From JAJDFU01 sp964641965 (GTDB lineage: Bacteria > Bacteroidota > Bacteroidia > Chitinophagales > Saprospiraceae), in the NCBI GenBank assembly GCA_964641965.1, contig CAZXLD010000018.1, forward strand, positions 16,914 to 80,913: a stretch of 64,000 nt of DNA, given 5' to 3'. Made by a program: the position numbers and the translations under genes. The stretch's first letter is position 1; each line of letters begins with the position of its first letter. Shown here in pieces: positions 34,374-43,388 of the stretch. The notes under the pieces were generated by a model that was not told where the DNA came from, ran no database searches, and was given only the letters and a program-made list of their open reading frames with translations.

Positions 34374-34646
34374 TGGATGCTGTTGCTGGATGCTGGATGC
34401 TAGCGCTAAAGGGCGCGATGCTCGATGGACGGTACACGGTGGACGATGCACGATGCACGGTGGACGGTGGACGGTACACGGTGGACGGCGCACGGTGGAC
34501 GGTACACGGTGGACGGCGCACGGTGGACGGTGGACGATGCACGGTACACGGTGGACGGACAACCTATATCAGGGACGTATACCATTTGCCACTCGACACT
34601 CCGCAATCGCCATTTGCAACTTGGCATTGGCCATTGGCTATTCGAA
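34374..34646. repeat. Heptanucleotide repeat locus with 19-unit array
   Basis: Fills the gap between two genes. 34374-34424 contains GGATGCT-type units with small slips. 34425-34557 is 19 gap-free 7-base units, all ending in ACG, with the first four bases drawn from GTGG, GTAC, ATGC, GCGC or ATGG. The shared core CAACCTATATCAGGGACGTA is at 34560-34579. 34584-34646 is nine units of the AYTYGCC type. The same array-core-array order appears at 26734-26839 with only four ACG units. Long frames here on both strands are by-products of the periodicity. Confidence 0.93.
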
Positions 34647-34661
34647 GCTTCCCTTCCGGCA

Positions 34662-35429
34662 TTATCTCAAATAACTTGCGCCATTGATATCGAGGATACA
34701 GCCTGTCGTAAAGGCCGCTTGATCTGAAGCGAGAAATAAAATAGCATGTGCCACCTCATCTACCTTGGCTACTCTTCCGAGGGGGCTTTGGTTCATGATG
34801 GCTTCTTTCATGGGACCGGTGAGGTGTTCCCGTGCCATGGCTGTCTCTACGAATCCGGGAGCCACTGCACCTACGAAAATCTGATGAGGCGCCAAGGCTT
34901 GAGCAAGGCTTTGACTCATAGCATGTAAGCCGGCTTTGGAAGCGCCATAAGCCGGTTGAGCTGCCTCTCCTCGAAAAGCGCCTCGCGAACCCACATTGAT
35001 AATGCGGCCCCCTCCGTTTTTCATCATATGCCGGGCGGCGCAATAGGCAGCATTGGCTGCGCCCAGGAGATTGGTACTCATAGTTCGAGACCAGGCTTCC
35101 TGCCACTGGTCGTACGAAACCTCTGTGACCGGATGCGCAAAAAAGACACCTGCATTATTGACCAGGATATCCAGGCCCTGGAACTCCCGGACTACCGCAT
35201 CTACCAATTTTCGGACGGAAGAAGGATTGCTGATGTCTGCTTTAATGGCTACATGACCTTCTCCCTTAAGCTGCTTTATGGTAGCTTTTGCGGCCTCCGC
35301 ATTGCTTTTGAAATTAAGGGCAACTCGTGCACCGGCTGCGGCAAAAGCAATTGCCGTGGCAGCGCCAATTCCGCGGGAGCCTCCTGTGATGAGTACGGAT
35401 TTGTTTTTAAAATTCCATTGAGTTGGCAT
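34662..35429 (-). CDS. Short-chain dehydrogenase/reductase
   Basis: A 255-residue NAD(P)-dependent SDR, close in style to FabG-like 3-oxoacyl reductases. The Rossmann glycine motif is TGGSRGIG (residues 15-22), the NNAG motif follows near residue 92, and the catalytic Ser and Tyr-x3-Lys lie in NVGSRGAF and YGASK. The C-terminal block GCILDINGASYLR is typical. The substrate is not determinable from sequence, and there is no fatty-acid gene cluster nearby. The stop is 16 bases from the end of the neighbouring repeat locus. Confidence 0.92.
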   Translation of the reverse strand: MPTQWNFKNKSVLITGGSRGIGAATAIAFAAAGARVALNFKSNAEAAKATIKQLKGEGHVAIKADISNPSSVRKLVDAVVREFQGLDILVNNAGVFFAHPVTEVSYDQWQEAWSRTMSTNLLGAANAAYCAARHMMKNGGGRIINVGSRGAFRGEAAQPAYGASKAGLHAMSQSLAQALAPHQIFVGAVAPGFVETAMAREHLTGPMKEAIMNQSPLGRVAKVDEVAHAILFLASDQAAFTTGCILDINGASYLR

Positions 35430-35547
35430 GGGATCATTGCTTGTGGAGCAATAAAGCTAGGGAATGAATACCTGTCCAAGATGGAAACAAGCAGGTTAAA
35501 TGAATGGAAAAGGAGCAAAAAGGAAAGATTGGCTGGATATCAAGAAA

Positions 35548-36390
35548 TCAGTTATCCAGCCAGCGCCGTTTTTGCATTTGGAATTCTTCTTCCGTAAGGA
35601 TGCCCCGCTCCTTTAACCGGCCCAACTCCTCGATTTTTTCCAATAAGTCCGGACTGGTATCTACTGCGACGGCTTCCTTTTCCCGTATGGCGGTAAGGTC
35701 CAAAGGGGTTTCGGGCTCTTGCGACGGAGCGGAAGTTGACTTATGAAAATTATCCCGAATAAAATCGTCCATGGTATCCAGATGGTTCAGCCAGGCCAGG
35801 GCTTGGTGATCGAAGATCTTATTTCGATCTGGAAACCCCTTATCTACGGCTTGTTGGAGATGGAAAAAAGCAGGTTCGGATTCTCGTAGCATGGAATGGC
35901 AACAGGCCAAATTAAAATGGACAATCGGATCGCCGGGTGTGCGCTCAAGTATGTGTTCAAAGGAGTTAATCGATTTTCGATACTGCCCTTGTCGATATTG
36001 CTGAATCGCTTCTCGTTTGAGATGTTCCAGTTTCTTTTTCCGGGATATCGGGGCAGCTTTTGAAGGACTTTTATAGCGGTCTTGATTATTTGAGCTTTCA
36101 TAATCCGGTCTTGACCACGCAGAATAATCAGTCGAAACTTCTTTTAGATCTTTATTGTATTTGCGATCAAAAACGGGCCTGGGCATGGCGGCTAGCAGTA
36201 TAAAATCCAGGAAAGCCAGAATAGCCGGGATCATAATAAGGGGTTCATTCTCCCCAATGGTAATCGTTAGTGTTATGAAAAAAACGACCGAGTATAAAAT
36301 GCCCAGAAATTGTTGCCCCAGGTAGTATCGATGTGTGCCAAAAATCCCGAAGAATAAAGCTAGAAAAGCGGCGACCTCCTTTTTCCTCAT
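35548..36390 (-). CDS. TM2 domain - TPR - SHOCT protein
   Basis: A 280-residue membrane protein. Residues 1-70 form a TM2 domain: two transmembrane helices with the GIFGTHRYYLGQ turn. Residues ~115-210 hold a TPR-like helical region (AIQQYRQGQYRKSINSFEHILERTPGD). Residues ~247-279 are a SHOCT motif (LEKIEELGRLKERGILTEEEFQMQKRRWL), which binds partners or oligomerises. It follows the dynamin-like GTPase gene by 91 bases on the same strand, suggesting a joint membrane role, as inference. Confidence 0.87.
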   Translation of the reverse strand: MRKKEVAAFLALFFGIFGTHRYYLGQQFLGILYSVVFFITLTITIGENEPLIMIPAILAFLDFILLAAMPRPVFDRKYNKDLKEVSTDYSAWSRPDYESSNNQDRYKSPSKAAPISRKKKLEHLKREAIQQYRQGQYRKSINSFEHILERTPGDPIVHFNLACCHSMLRESEPAFFHLQQAVDKGFPDRNKIFDHQALAWLNHLDTMDDFIRDNFHKSTSAPSQEPETPLDLTAIREKEAVAVDTSPDLLEKIEELGRLKERGILTEEEFQMQKRRWLDN

Positions 36391-36481
36391 AAACTGGTAC
36401 TTTTAGACTACCTAAAATAAATTAAAACCCCGCCAAACTTGGTATTGTATAGCTAAACGGTAGGGTAGCATAGACTAACGA

Positions 36482-38203
36482 TTATTCCAGTTCATCCCTG
36501 ATGGCATACAATTGGGCTTCTACGTTCTGAATTTGCTGGTCTAGTTGCGCCAGGTTCTTCTTTTCTTCTTCCAAAAGCTTATCGAATTTGTAAAAATTGC
36601 CGTCGATGCGTTCCTTGAGATGCTCTATATAGGTCTTCAGTTTTTCGCTTACATCCGTTTCCAATTCGGCTCTTCCTTTCTGGATTTCCTCCTGATACCG
36701 TTTCCAGATTTTTTTCTTTCGACTCGTACTCGAAAAGCCGGCAAAAATTAATCCAATGGTGGTCAGTACCCCACCGGTAATATCAAAAACGGCACCCTGA
36801 GTGACCGTAGCCAGAATAATTCCCACCACTGCCAGACCACTTCCTGTAGCTACATTCGGGCTCATAGCCTGTTTATCAGGAAAGAGCTCGGCATCGGAGA
36901 AGCTTTCGGGCCGATTAATGAACCGATCAAATTCTTCCTGCACATCTTGTAAAACGCGTTCGCGGCGCTCGGCGATATCACTGAATAGCTCGTGATCATT
37001 GCTCAAAATGGATTTACTGTTCCGGATTTTGAGATCAATCAGCTTTGCCATTTCCTGTATGCTTTCCGCTAGGTCACCGACCCCTTCGTTGAGTTTGGCC
37101 CGGAGCTCTTTTTCCAGATCCCGCTCCAGATCGATGGATAGGTTTTCCAACCATTCTGCGGCCGAGGCTTTTTTAGTGAAAACGGAGGCCAGACTCCTTC
37201 TCAGTAAAGGGAAAAAGTTGAGTCCCCGGTTAAGTTCCTGTCCTTTTTCCCGAGTGATCCTGTCATAGCCGGCCAGCAGATTCTCCACTAGCATATCCAC
37301 CTGGCGTTTGGACCGGATTTCCTGTTGGTCTAGTGTTTGAGTAATGTCGGCTCGAAAATCCAGATCTGCCTCGTATTGCTGATGGCGCATTTGGATCCCT
37401 TCCCCGATCCGCTCCGCAATGCGATGGCAGGTATCGAACGTATTGCGGAGCTTGAGCATGGGGGCTTGCCCTCCTGTGATATTATCGGAAATATAAGTTC
37501 GCAATTCCGGAAAGCCGCTAATCTCTGAATGGCCTTCCTGCTCTTGTAGAGCGGAAACCGAAAAAACCAATGGATCTTCCAGCCCCTTCTTTTTTGCTTG
37601 TTCCCGAACCCCCTCCTCATTGACTTTGAGGTCTTCCGCTGTCATGAGGTCCTTTTGCTGTAATACGAAAACGACCTTTTTATGCCAGTCGGTGCTTATA
37701 AAATCAAAAAAGTCCCAGGCCGATTGGCGGTACGGATTTTTAGCTTCAAAAATGAATACGATCAAATCGGAGGCTGGGATAAATCGTTCTGTAATTTCCT
37801 GGTGGTGTTCTACGATCGTATTGGTACCAGGGGTATCTACAATAGCAATTTCCTGAAGGATATCCACTGGTAAAAGGATCTTTTTGAGGTAGGGATTGAT
37901 CGTAATGATCTCTTCTTCTTCCCCGTAGAGGATTTGCTGGATCGTGTCCGTCATCGGTTGGGGAGCTACTTTAGTCACCTCCTGGCCAGTGGCCAAGAGT
38001 GCGTTTACAAAGCTGCTTTTTCCCGCTTTGACCTCTCCTACAATGACGAACATAAAGGGTTCGTGCAGGCGATTGCGGAGGTCGCTCATCGTATTCCCTA
38101 GCTCTTCATTACCAGTTTTAAGGGCTAATTCGTGCAAATCTTTGGCTGCTTCGTCCAGCCGGGCTCGGACGCCTTGTAATTTGGGATTGAGGATGTTTGG
38201 CAC
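36482..38203 (-). CDS. Bacterial dynamin-like GTPase
   Basis: A 573-residue large GTPase. G1 is GEVKAGKSS (residues 56-64), a G2 Thr lies near PMTDT, and G3 is DTPG (123-126). The G4 position reads LQQKDLM rather than the canonical NKxD. Long helical stalk segments follow. A hydrophobic hairpin near residue 455 (SGLAVVGIILATV...GGVLTTIGLIFAGF) is the membrane paddle, and the C-terminus is coiled coil. Dynamin-like proteins remodel or protect membranes, with some members acting in stress or phage defence. Role here unknown. The TM2/TPR/SHOCT gene is downstream. Confidence 0.9.
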   Translation of the reverse strand: MPNILNPKLQGVRARLDEAAKDLHELALKTGNEELGNTMSDLRNRLHEPFMFVIVGEVKAGKSSFVNALLATGQEVTKVAPQPMTDTIQQILYGEEEEIITINPYLKKILLPVDILQEIAIVDTPGTNTIVEHHQEITERFIPASDLIVFIFEAKNPYRQSAWDFFDFISTDWHKKVVFVLQQKDLMTAEDLKVNEEGVREQAKKKGLEDPLVFSVSALQEQEGHSEISGFPELRTYISDNITGGQAPMLKLRNTFDTCHRIAERIGEGIQMRHQQYEADLDFRADITQTLDQQEIRSKRQVDMLVENLLAGYDRITREKGQELNRGLNFFPLLRRSLASVFTKKASAAEWLENLSIDLERDLEKELRAKLNEGVGDLAESIQEMAKLIDLKIRNSKSILSNDHELFSDIAERRERVLQDVQEEFDRFINRPESFSDAELFPDKQAMSPNVATGSGLAVVGIILATVTQGAVFDITGGVLTTIGLIFAGFSSTSRKKKIWKRYQEEIQKGRAELETDVSEKLKTYIEHLKERIDGNFYKFDKLLEEEKKNLAQLDQQIQNVEAQLYAIRDELE

Positions 38204-38503
38204 AGAGGTGTTTGATCAGTTGATTTCCTAAAAATAGGAATTCGGATTTGATCTCTGGACATTGGAGGATGGAGATGTTGGTTTTGTAGAGCTATAAGGG
38301 GCTGAGGTACTGAAACAGGATAATAATTCGTACTGCAATGACTTGATACGAATGTTGCCAGGGAGGCTGCTCTATTGTATGTAGATCCAGTGGTTGGCAA
38401 GCCATCTAAAGCATGCACTTGGTAGCGATCCAATTGAACATCCATTTAACATGGAAGGGCCCTTGAGTCAAATTCAAACCCTATGCATTAGAACATAGCG
38501 GTT
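38204..38503. other. Intergenic space, nothing recognised
   Basis: Three hundred bases between the starts/ends of two minus-strand genes. A few short frames and the small palindrome AAGGGCCCTT are present; I see no RNA gene, repeat or gene remnant. Confidence 0.5.
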
Positions 38504-39127
38504 TTAAGTTTTTAGGATGGTAGGGGCTTCCGGGCCGAGACAAAACAGGAGGTCCAGTATACTAAGGTTGGGTAGGAAACCATGCCTTTCCTGAAATACC
38601 TGAGGATAAAGAGGAAGAGGATTGGTGATTTGGGATTGAGGATTGGGAAGGATACTGGATCGCAAATCCAGAAAGTCGGAAGGATAGGTGGGCGAGTAGT
38701 GCTTGGTAAACTTGAGTTTGCTGGCATCCAAATGTAGAAAAGCAATTATCTGGCGGAGTAATTCCAGGTTAAGATCAAACAAGGAGGTGGGTTGACGCTC
38801 CAAAATGTTGAACACAGGATCGGCGTAAAACGAGAAAAAAGGTGCCTTCCCATAGGCTGCCTGGATTCCTCCGATGTGTTGCGCGACCCAATTTTCCCGA
38901 TAACTAATTTGGACTTCCTGGATGGGCATTTTCTGATGCTTCCCCTTTTCAAGCGGGATGCTAAGTCGTTGAATGCCATTTGGACCCGCAATATGACAAC
39001 GATTGCGGTAACTGCCTTTCTGGTAGGTCTCTTGCTGCTCAATCCAGATTACATCCATGGAAAACCAAAGGCTCATCCACAGGAGGCTTGGCAAATAATG
39101 CAAATCGACAACGACATTGGTAGGCAT
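38504..39127 (-). CDS. WbqC-family protein
   Basis: A 207-residue WbqC-like protein, a family linked to surface-polysaccharide loci whose biochemical role is not settled. Conserved strings are DLHYLPSLLWM, QKGSYRNRCHIAGPNG, LSIPLEKG, YGKAPFFSFY and the C-terminal QVFQERHGFLPNLSILDLLFCLGPEA. The ATG at 39127 begins the conserved part; the frame continues upstream to 39193 without conserved sequence. A short heptanucleotide tract inside the gene (38617-38644) encodes the variable loop LPNPQSQITNPLPL. It diverges from the glycosyltransferase gene. Confidence 0.9.
   Translation of the reverse strand: MPTNVVVDLHYLPSLLWMSLWFSMDVIWIEQQETYQKGSYRNRCHIAGPNGIQRLSIPLEKGKHQKMPIQEVQISYRENWVAQHIGGIQAAYGKAPFFSFYADPVFNILERQPTSLFDLNLELLRQIIAFLHLDASKLKFTKHYSPTYPSDFLDLRSSILPNPQSQITNPLPLYPQVFQERHGFLPNLSILDLLFCLGPEAPTILKT
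38617..38644. repeat. In-gene heptanucleotide tract, 4 units
   Basis: Four 7-base units (GAGGATT, GGTGATT, TGGGATT, GAGGATT) in perfect phase lie inside the WbqC coding sequence, at the loop between two conserved blocks (DLRSSI and YPQVFQERHGF). It keeps the frame open. It resembles the intergenic heptad arrays in this window and may be a tolerated insertion; with four units, chance is possible. Confidence 0.5.
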
Positions 39128-39169
39128 GAAAACAGCTAACTTAACAGCCAAATGTAGGAAAATGCCGTC

Positions 39170-40426
39170 ATGAAGGATTATTTGGAGAAACAAAGCTTAT
39201 TTGGGCCACTTATAGGCGAACCTCCTAATCCAGACCTCCAACTGGTGGTTGTGATACCCTGTTATGATGAACCAGATTTGATCCGATCACTGAATAGTCT
39301 GTGGCATTGCCAGCCTACAGTCGGTGCAGTTGAGCTACTCGTTGTTATTAATGATTCCGAGCAGGATGAGTTGGCAGTTCGCACCAGAAATCAGGATACC
39401 TACCGGACGGTCTTGGAATGGGCAGTCCAATACCAGCGACCAGGGTTTAAATGCTTCCCTTTGTATCGTTCCGGACTCCCTACAAAATATGCCGGGGTGG
39501 GTTTAGCTCGGAAGATTGGGCTGGATGAGGGTTGTCGTAGGTTGAAACAGGCTCGCCAAGGAGAAGGGGTGCTTGTATTTTTCGACGCAGATAGTAAATG
39601 TGATCCTAATTACCTGGTTGCTCTGGAGAGCTATTTTGCCGATCATCCCAGCATCCAGATTGTGGGCATTTATTTTGAGCATCCACTGGAGGGGTCAGCG
39701 TTCAAAAGGGCGGTTTATGAGGCGGTGATTCAGTATGAATTGCACCTTAGATATGTCGTTCAAGTTCAACGCTGGGCGGGTTTTCCGCATGCGGTCCATA
39801 CGATCGGCAGTAGTATGGCTGTTCGGTCCAAAGCCTATCAACAGCAGGGCGGTATGAATCGGAGGCAAGCCGGTGAAGACTTTTACTTCATGCATAAGTT
39901 TACCCCGCTGGGCGTTCACGGTCAACTCACAACCACACGGATAATTCCATCTCCAAGACCCTCGCATCGGGTGCCTTTTGGCACAGGTCGGGCTGTTGTT
40001 AACCATCTGGAGGGCTCGGGTAGGCAATTTACCTATGCCCCTTCCACCTTTAAAGATTTGCGTACAGTTTTACCGCATGTGGGTGCCTGGTGGACAACAG
40101 ATCCCAGTTGGACCGGTATGCCAGCGGTAATTCGCACCTTCCTGGAGAAGGAAGATTTCGTATCCAGGCTAGCTGAAATCCGACGGCAGTCTACTGCTGA
40201 ACCCATCTTTATAAATCGTTTTTTCCGTTGGTTCAATGCATTTCGTGTCATTAAATACGCCCATTGGGCGCGTGAGCATTATTATCCGGATGTACCGGTC
40301 GAAAAGGCAGCTCAGTGGCTGATGAAGCAAGCAGGATTTTCAAAAATGCCTTCCACTGCCAAAGATTTGTTGTTGGCTTATCGGACTTGGGAAAGAGAAC
40401 TAGAAGTAGAGGATTGCGGAATGTAA
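39170..40426 (+). CDS. Family 2-type glycosyltransferase
   Basis: A 418-residue GT-A fold glycosyltransferase. The nucleotide-sugar binding start is LVVVIPCYDEPDLIRSLNSL (residues ~25-45). A DxD-type metal motif is in VFFDADSKCDPNY. An acceptor-side HTIGSSMAVRSKAY and the GEDFYF motif follow, where Glu-Asp is the usual GT2 catalytic acid pair. No transmembrane segment, so cytoplasmic. The preceding divergent gene is WbqC and the next codes for a small membrane protein; together they hint at a surface glycan function. Donor and acceptor unknown. Confidence 0.9.
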   Translation: MKDYLEKQSLFGPLIGEPPNPDLQLVVVIPCYDEPDLIRSLNSLWHCQPTVGAVELLVVINDSEQDELAVRTRNQDTYRTVLEWAVQYQRPGFKCFPLYRSGLPTKYAGVGLARKIGLDEGCRRLKQARQGEGVLVFFDADSKCDPNYLVALESYFADHPSIQIVGIYFEHPLEGSAFKRAVYEAVIQYELHLRYVVQVQRWAGFPHAVHTIGSSMAVRSKAYQQQGGMNRRQAGEDFYFMHKFTPLGVHGQLTTTRIIPSPRPSHRVPFGTGRAVVNHLEGSGRQFTYAPSTFKDLRTVLPHVGAWWTTDPSWTGMPAVIRTFLEKEDFVSRLAEIRRQSTAEPIFINRFFRWFNAFRVIKYAHWAREHYYPDVPVEKAAQWLMKQAGFSKMPSTAKDLLLAYRTWERELEVEDCGM

Positions 40427-40474
40427 AATGTAACATTTAGATTGCTTTCGATTCCAGCAATCTCAACAGTATCC

Positions 40475-40993
40475 ATGTCTCAAGAAGAGTTTTACAGCAT
40501 CATGCCCATCCTGCTTTTGTCGCTCGGGATTGGCGATATCCTTTTACACTGGAAGGATTATTTCCAGCGGGAGCGGTTATACTTGCCGCATATGATTACA
40601 GGAGTCATGATCGTAGAAGTTGGAATTCGCAATTATTTTCTCCTGTTTAAAGAGTTGGGCTCCATATCTCAGATGACGTACAATGAGTTCCTGGCCCGCT
40701 TGGTCCCACCTATGTTTTTCTTGTTGGCAGCAGCTGCGTTTACTCCGGATGAGGACAGCGATATCCGAGCCTATTTCAACCGCAGATTACCAACTGTTTT
40801 CAGTTTGCTGGCCCTGTTTATTGCCTCTCATTGGTTGGTTCAATTTGAGATCAATTACACCTTTTATGTGCGGGCTGCTGCGGTAGCGGGTTGCCTCATG
40901 ATGGTCATTTTCCGGAATCCAAATTTGATCTACGTGCTGCTAGTACTTCGGGTGGTTATCGGCGTGACAGATTATTTAAGAGGGGGGATATGA
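40475..40993 (+). CDS. Small polytopic membrane protein of unknown function
   Basis: A 172-residue protein starting at ATG 40475 (a frame extension to 40442 adds no conserved sequence). It has about five hydrophobic segments (IMPILLLSLGIGDILL, MFFLLAAAAF, VFSLLALFIASHWLV, AAAVAGCLMMVIF, IYVLLVLRVVIGV). The family is not recognised. It follows the glycosyltransferase gene by 48 bases on the same strand and is probably co-transcribed with it. Confidence 0.75.
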   Translation: MSQEEFYSIMPILLLSLGIGDILLHWKDYFQRERLYLPHMITGVMIVEVGIRNYFLLFKELGSISQMTYNEFLARLVPPMFFLLAAAAFTPDEDSDIRAYFNRRLPTVFSLLALFIASHWLVQFEINYTFYVRAAAVAGCLMMVIFRNPNLIYVLLVLRVVIGVTDYLRGGI

Positions 40994-41077
40994 TGCATTA
41001 AGGTTACCATGTGGTATTACTGAAATTGAATTTCAGAAAAGCGGATACTATCTTACTGATATCCATCAACTCTTCCT

Positions 41078-42505
41078 ATGCAAAATCTGCTTTCTGTTGC
41101 CTTTCTGCTCATGCTTCTTTGTGCCTGTTCAACTAAGCCGGCTCAGCTAGAGCAAAAATCCCCCAACTTCATTATCATCTTCACGGATGACCAGGGATTT
41201 GGGGACCTTAGCTGTTATGGACACCCAACCATTCGTACGCCGCACCTGGATCAAATGGCCGAGGAAGGACAGAAGTGGACCCAATTTTATGTCGCCGCCC
41301 CTCTTTGTACTCCCAGCCGGGCAGCTTTGCTAACCGGGCGATATCCAATTCGAAATGGGATGACTTCCGCCGAAATGGGTGTGTTTTTTCCTAATTCTAC
41401 CGGCGGGCTGCCACCCGGTGAAATCACAATCGCCGAAGTCTTGAAACAAAAACAATATGCCACGGCAGCCATTGGAAAATGGCACTTGGGGCATCTGCCA
41501 TCGTTTTTACCCACCCAGCAAGGGTTCGACTACTATTACGGTATTCCCTATTCCAATGATATGAACGTGATCGGGGATTGGGGAGAATACCTGGATCACG
41601 TAGACGACCCTGGGTTTGTAGCCGATCTGGAGACCTATAATGTGCCGCTTATGGAAAATGAGACCATCATCGAACGGCCTGCCAATCAACACACCATTAC
41701 TCGTCGGTATACTGAAAAAGCAATAGCGTTTGTAGAGGCCAATCGGAATCAGCCTTTCTTTATCTATTTGGCCCATAGCATGCCTCATATTCCTCTTTTT
41801 GCCCATTCAGAATTCAAGGGTGAAAGTAAGGCTGGCATATACGGTGATGTCATTGAAGAGATTGATTGGAGTGTAGGGCAAATCCTAACCAAACTAAAAG
41901 ACCTGCAACTGGATCAGCATACGCTGGTAGTATTCACCTCCGATAATGGTCCCTGGCTGACCTTCCGCAGTCATGGCGGCTCGGCCGGCCCTTTAAAAGC
42001 GGGTAAAGGGACTACTTTTGAAGGGGGACAACGCGTGCCGGCTATTTTTTGGGGACCTGGTAGGGTCCAGCCGGGTATAGTGACCGCACTAGGCACTACC
42101 ATGGACCTATTACCTACCATAGCCGCCCTGTCTGGAACTGATACACCTACCGATCGCCACTTGGATGGTTTTGACCTAAGTCCTATCTTAAAAGGGGAAA
42201 ATTCGCAAAGCCAAACAGAAACGTTTTTTTATTGGACGGAGGCGCAATTGTTTGCAGTGCGGTCAGGCAAATGGAAACTACACGTCCGCCAGATGCAATC
42301 CCTGACGGATTGGGGGGAATCGCAAGTATTGGCCGAACCAGAATTGTATGATCTGGAGTTTGATCCCGGCGAGCGCTATGATCGGGCAGCTGATTATCCC
42401 GAGCTTGTTGATAGCCTTCAGAGCCTCTTTGAAGCACATCAACAGGAAATGATGTTGGATGCGTTGCCGGATAATCTGGCTGCTATGGGGGAAGAAGATT
42501 TTTAA
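41078..42505 (+). CDS. Secreted lipoprotein sulfatase (arylsulfatase A-like)
   Basis: A 475-residue S1-family sulfatase with a lipoprotein signal (FLLMLLCAC, lipobox Cys17). The metal-binding start is NFIIIFTDDQGFGDLSCYG (Asp37, Asp38). The active-site motif CTPSR has Cys77 as the formylglycine precursor, followed by LLTGRYPIRNGM. GKWHLG and SDNGPW complete the set. The sequence is of the arylsulfatase A/N-acetylgalactosamine-6-sulfatase style, different from the sulfatase at 3865. Followed after 21 bases by an intradiol-dioxygenase-like lipoprotein gene, with which it may be co-transcribed. Confidence 0.93.
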   Translation: MQNLLSVAFLLMLLCACSTKPAQLEQKSPNFIIIFTDDQGFGDLSCYGHPTIRTPHLDQMAEEGQKWTQFYVAAPLCTPSRAALLTGRYPIRNGMTSAEMGVFFPNSTGGLPPGEITIAEVLKQKQYATAAIGKWHLGHLPSFLPTQQGFDYYYGIPYSNDMNVIGDWGEYLDHVDDPGFVADLETYNVPLMENETIIERPANQHTITRRYTEKAIAFVEANRNQPFFIYLAHSMPHIPLFAHSEFKGESKAGIYGDVIEEIDWSVGQILTKLKDLQLDQHTLVVFTSDNGPWLTFRSHGGSAGPLKAGKGTTFEGGQRVPAIFWGPGRVQPGIVTALGTTMDLLPTIAALSGTDTPTDRHLDGFDLSPILKGENSQSQTETFFYWTEAQLFAVRSGKWKLHVRQMQSLTDWGESQVLAEPELYDLEFDPGERYDRAADYPELVDSLQSLFEAHQQEMMLDALPDNLAAMGEEDF

Positions 42506-42526
42506 TGGTTAGCTACACTATCGATT

Positions 42527-43159
42527 ATGAAAAAGATCTTGATTTTTGGTGCTGTGGCATTCCTGCTTGGGGTCTCTTGTTCTTCCAGGGATCAAACCAA
42601 ATCCAAGCTAACCCAGGTAGCACTTAAGGACTCGGTACCGGACTGTGAATGGTGCGGTGCTATGGACGCCCCCAACGAACTGGACTGGAAAGCCAGAATT
42701 GCCTCGGTAAACGAACCAGGTGAGCCCCTGGTGTTGTCAGGCACAATATATCAGGCTGAGGGAACGAGTCCGGCCTCCGGGGTGCTGGTTTATGCCTACC
42801 ATACCAATGCCGAGGGCGATTATCCTAAAAGAGGCGATGAGACTGGGAATGGGCAGCGCCATGGTTATTTGCGGGCTTGGGTAAAGACAAATGCAATGGG
42901 GCAATATGAATTCACTACGATAAAGCCGGCGCCTTATCCATCTCATGAGGAGCCCGCTCACATTCACATGACCCTTTCTGCTAAAGGTGTCCCGGAATAT
43001 TGGTTGGATGCCATCTGGTTTGCCGGAGATCCGCTGATCACGCCAGAGTTGAAAGCCCGTGTTACCCGTACAGGCGGATCATCCAATATTATTGATTTAA
43101 GTCAAGATCAAAATGGGGTTTGGATCGGGCAGAAGGATTTTATTTTGGGAAAATATTAG
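42527..43159 (+). CDS. Intradiol ring-cleavage dioxygenase-like lipoprotein
   Basis: A 210-residue lipoprotein (AFLLGVSCSS, lipobox Cys18) with the beta-sandwich core of protocatechuate 3,4-/catechol 1,2-dioxygenases. The iron(III) ligands are conserved: Tyr99 (EGDYP), Tyr137 (APYP), His145 and His147 (PAHIH). RHGYLRAWVKTNAMGQYEFTTIKPAPYP is a typical intradiol block. Extracytoplasmic single-subunit members are common in Bacteroidota and their substrates are mostly unknown. It follows the sulfatase by 21 bases. Confidence 0.9.
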   Translation: MKKILIFGAVAFLLGVSCSSRDQTKSKLTQVALKDSVPDCEWCGAMDAPNELDWKARIASVNEPGEPLVLSGTIYQAEGTSPASGVLVYAYHTNAEGDYPKRGDETGNGQRHGYLRAWVKTNAMGQYEFTTIKPAPYPSHEEPAHIHMTLSAKGVPEYWLDAIWFAGDPLITPELKARVTRTGGSSNIIDLSQDQNGVWIGQKDFILGKY

Positions 43160-43283
43160 TTGTAAGGGTAATTCAACCTGTGGAAAGAAAATTCAACCAC
43201 AATCCAACGAGCAGATTGGAACTGGAAAAGTTGAAGTCCGGGTGAATCCAACAAAGCTATGGCAACATTGCTGGAGATAAATG

Positions 43284-43383
43284 NNNNNNNNNNNNNNNNN
43301 NNNNNNNNNNNNNNNNNNNNNNNNNNNNNNNNNNNNNNNNNNNNNNNNNNNNNNNNNNNNNNNNNNNNNNNNNNNNNNNNNNN
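43284..43383. other. Assembly gap (100 N)
   Basis: One hundred unknown bases, the conventional placeholder for a scaffold gap of unknown size. The eight bases GATAAATG occur immediately on both sides (43276-43283 and 43384-43391), so the two contigs may simply overlap here and the true gap may be zero or negative in length. Confidence 0.99.
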
Positions 43384-43388
43384 GATAA

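Noticed and set aside
34425..34557. CRISPR-like array
   Set aside because: Unit length is 7 bases without spacers; no cas genes. It is a short tandem repeat.
34287..34727. Several overlapping long open frames on both strands
   Set aside because: Produced by the 7-base array, which contains no stop in any frame; repetitive peptide composition, no genuine gene.
38125..38445. 106-codon minus-strand frame upstream of the dynamin-like gene
   Set aside because: Overlaps the real gene start in another frame and has no recognisable features.
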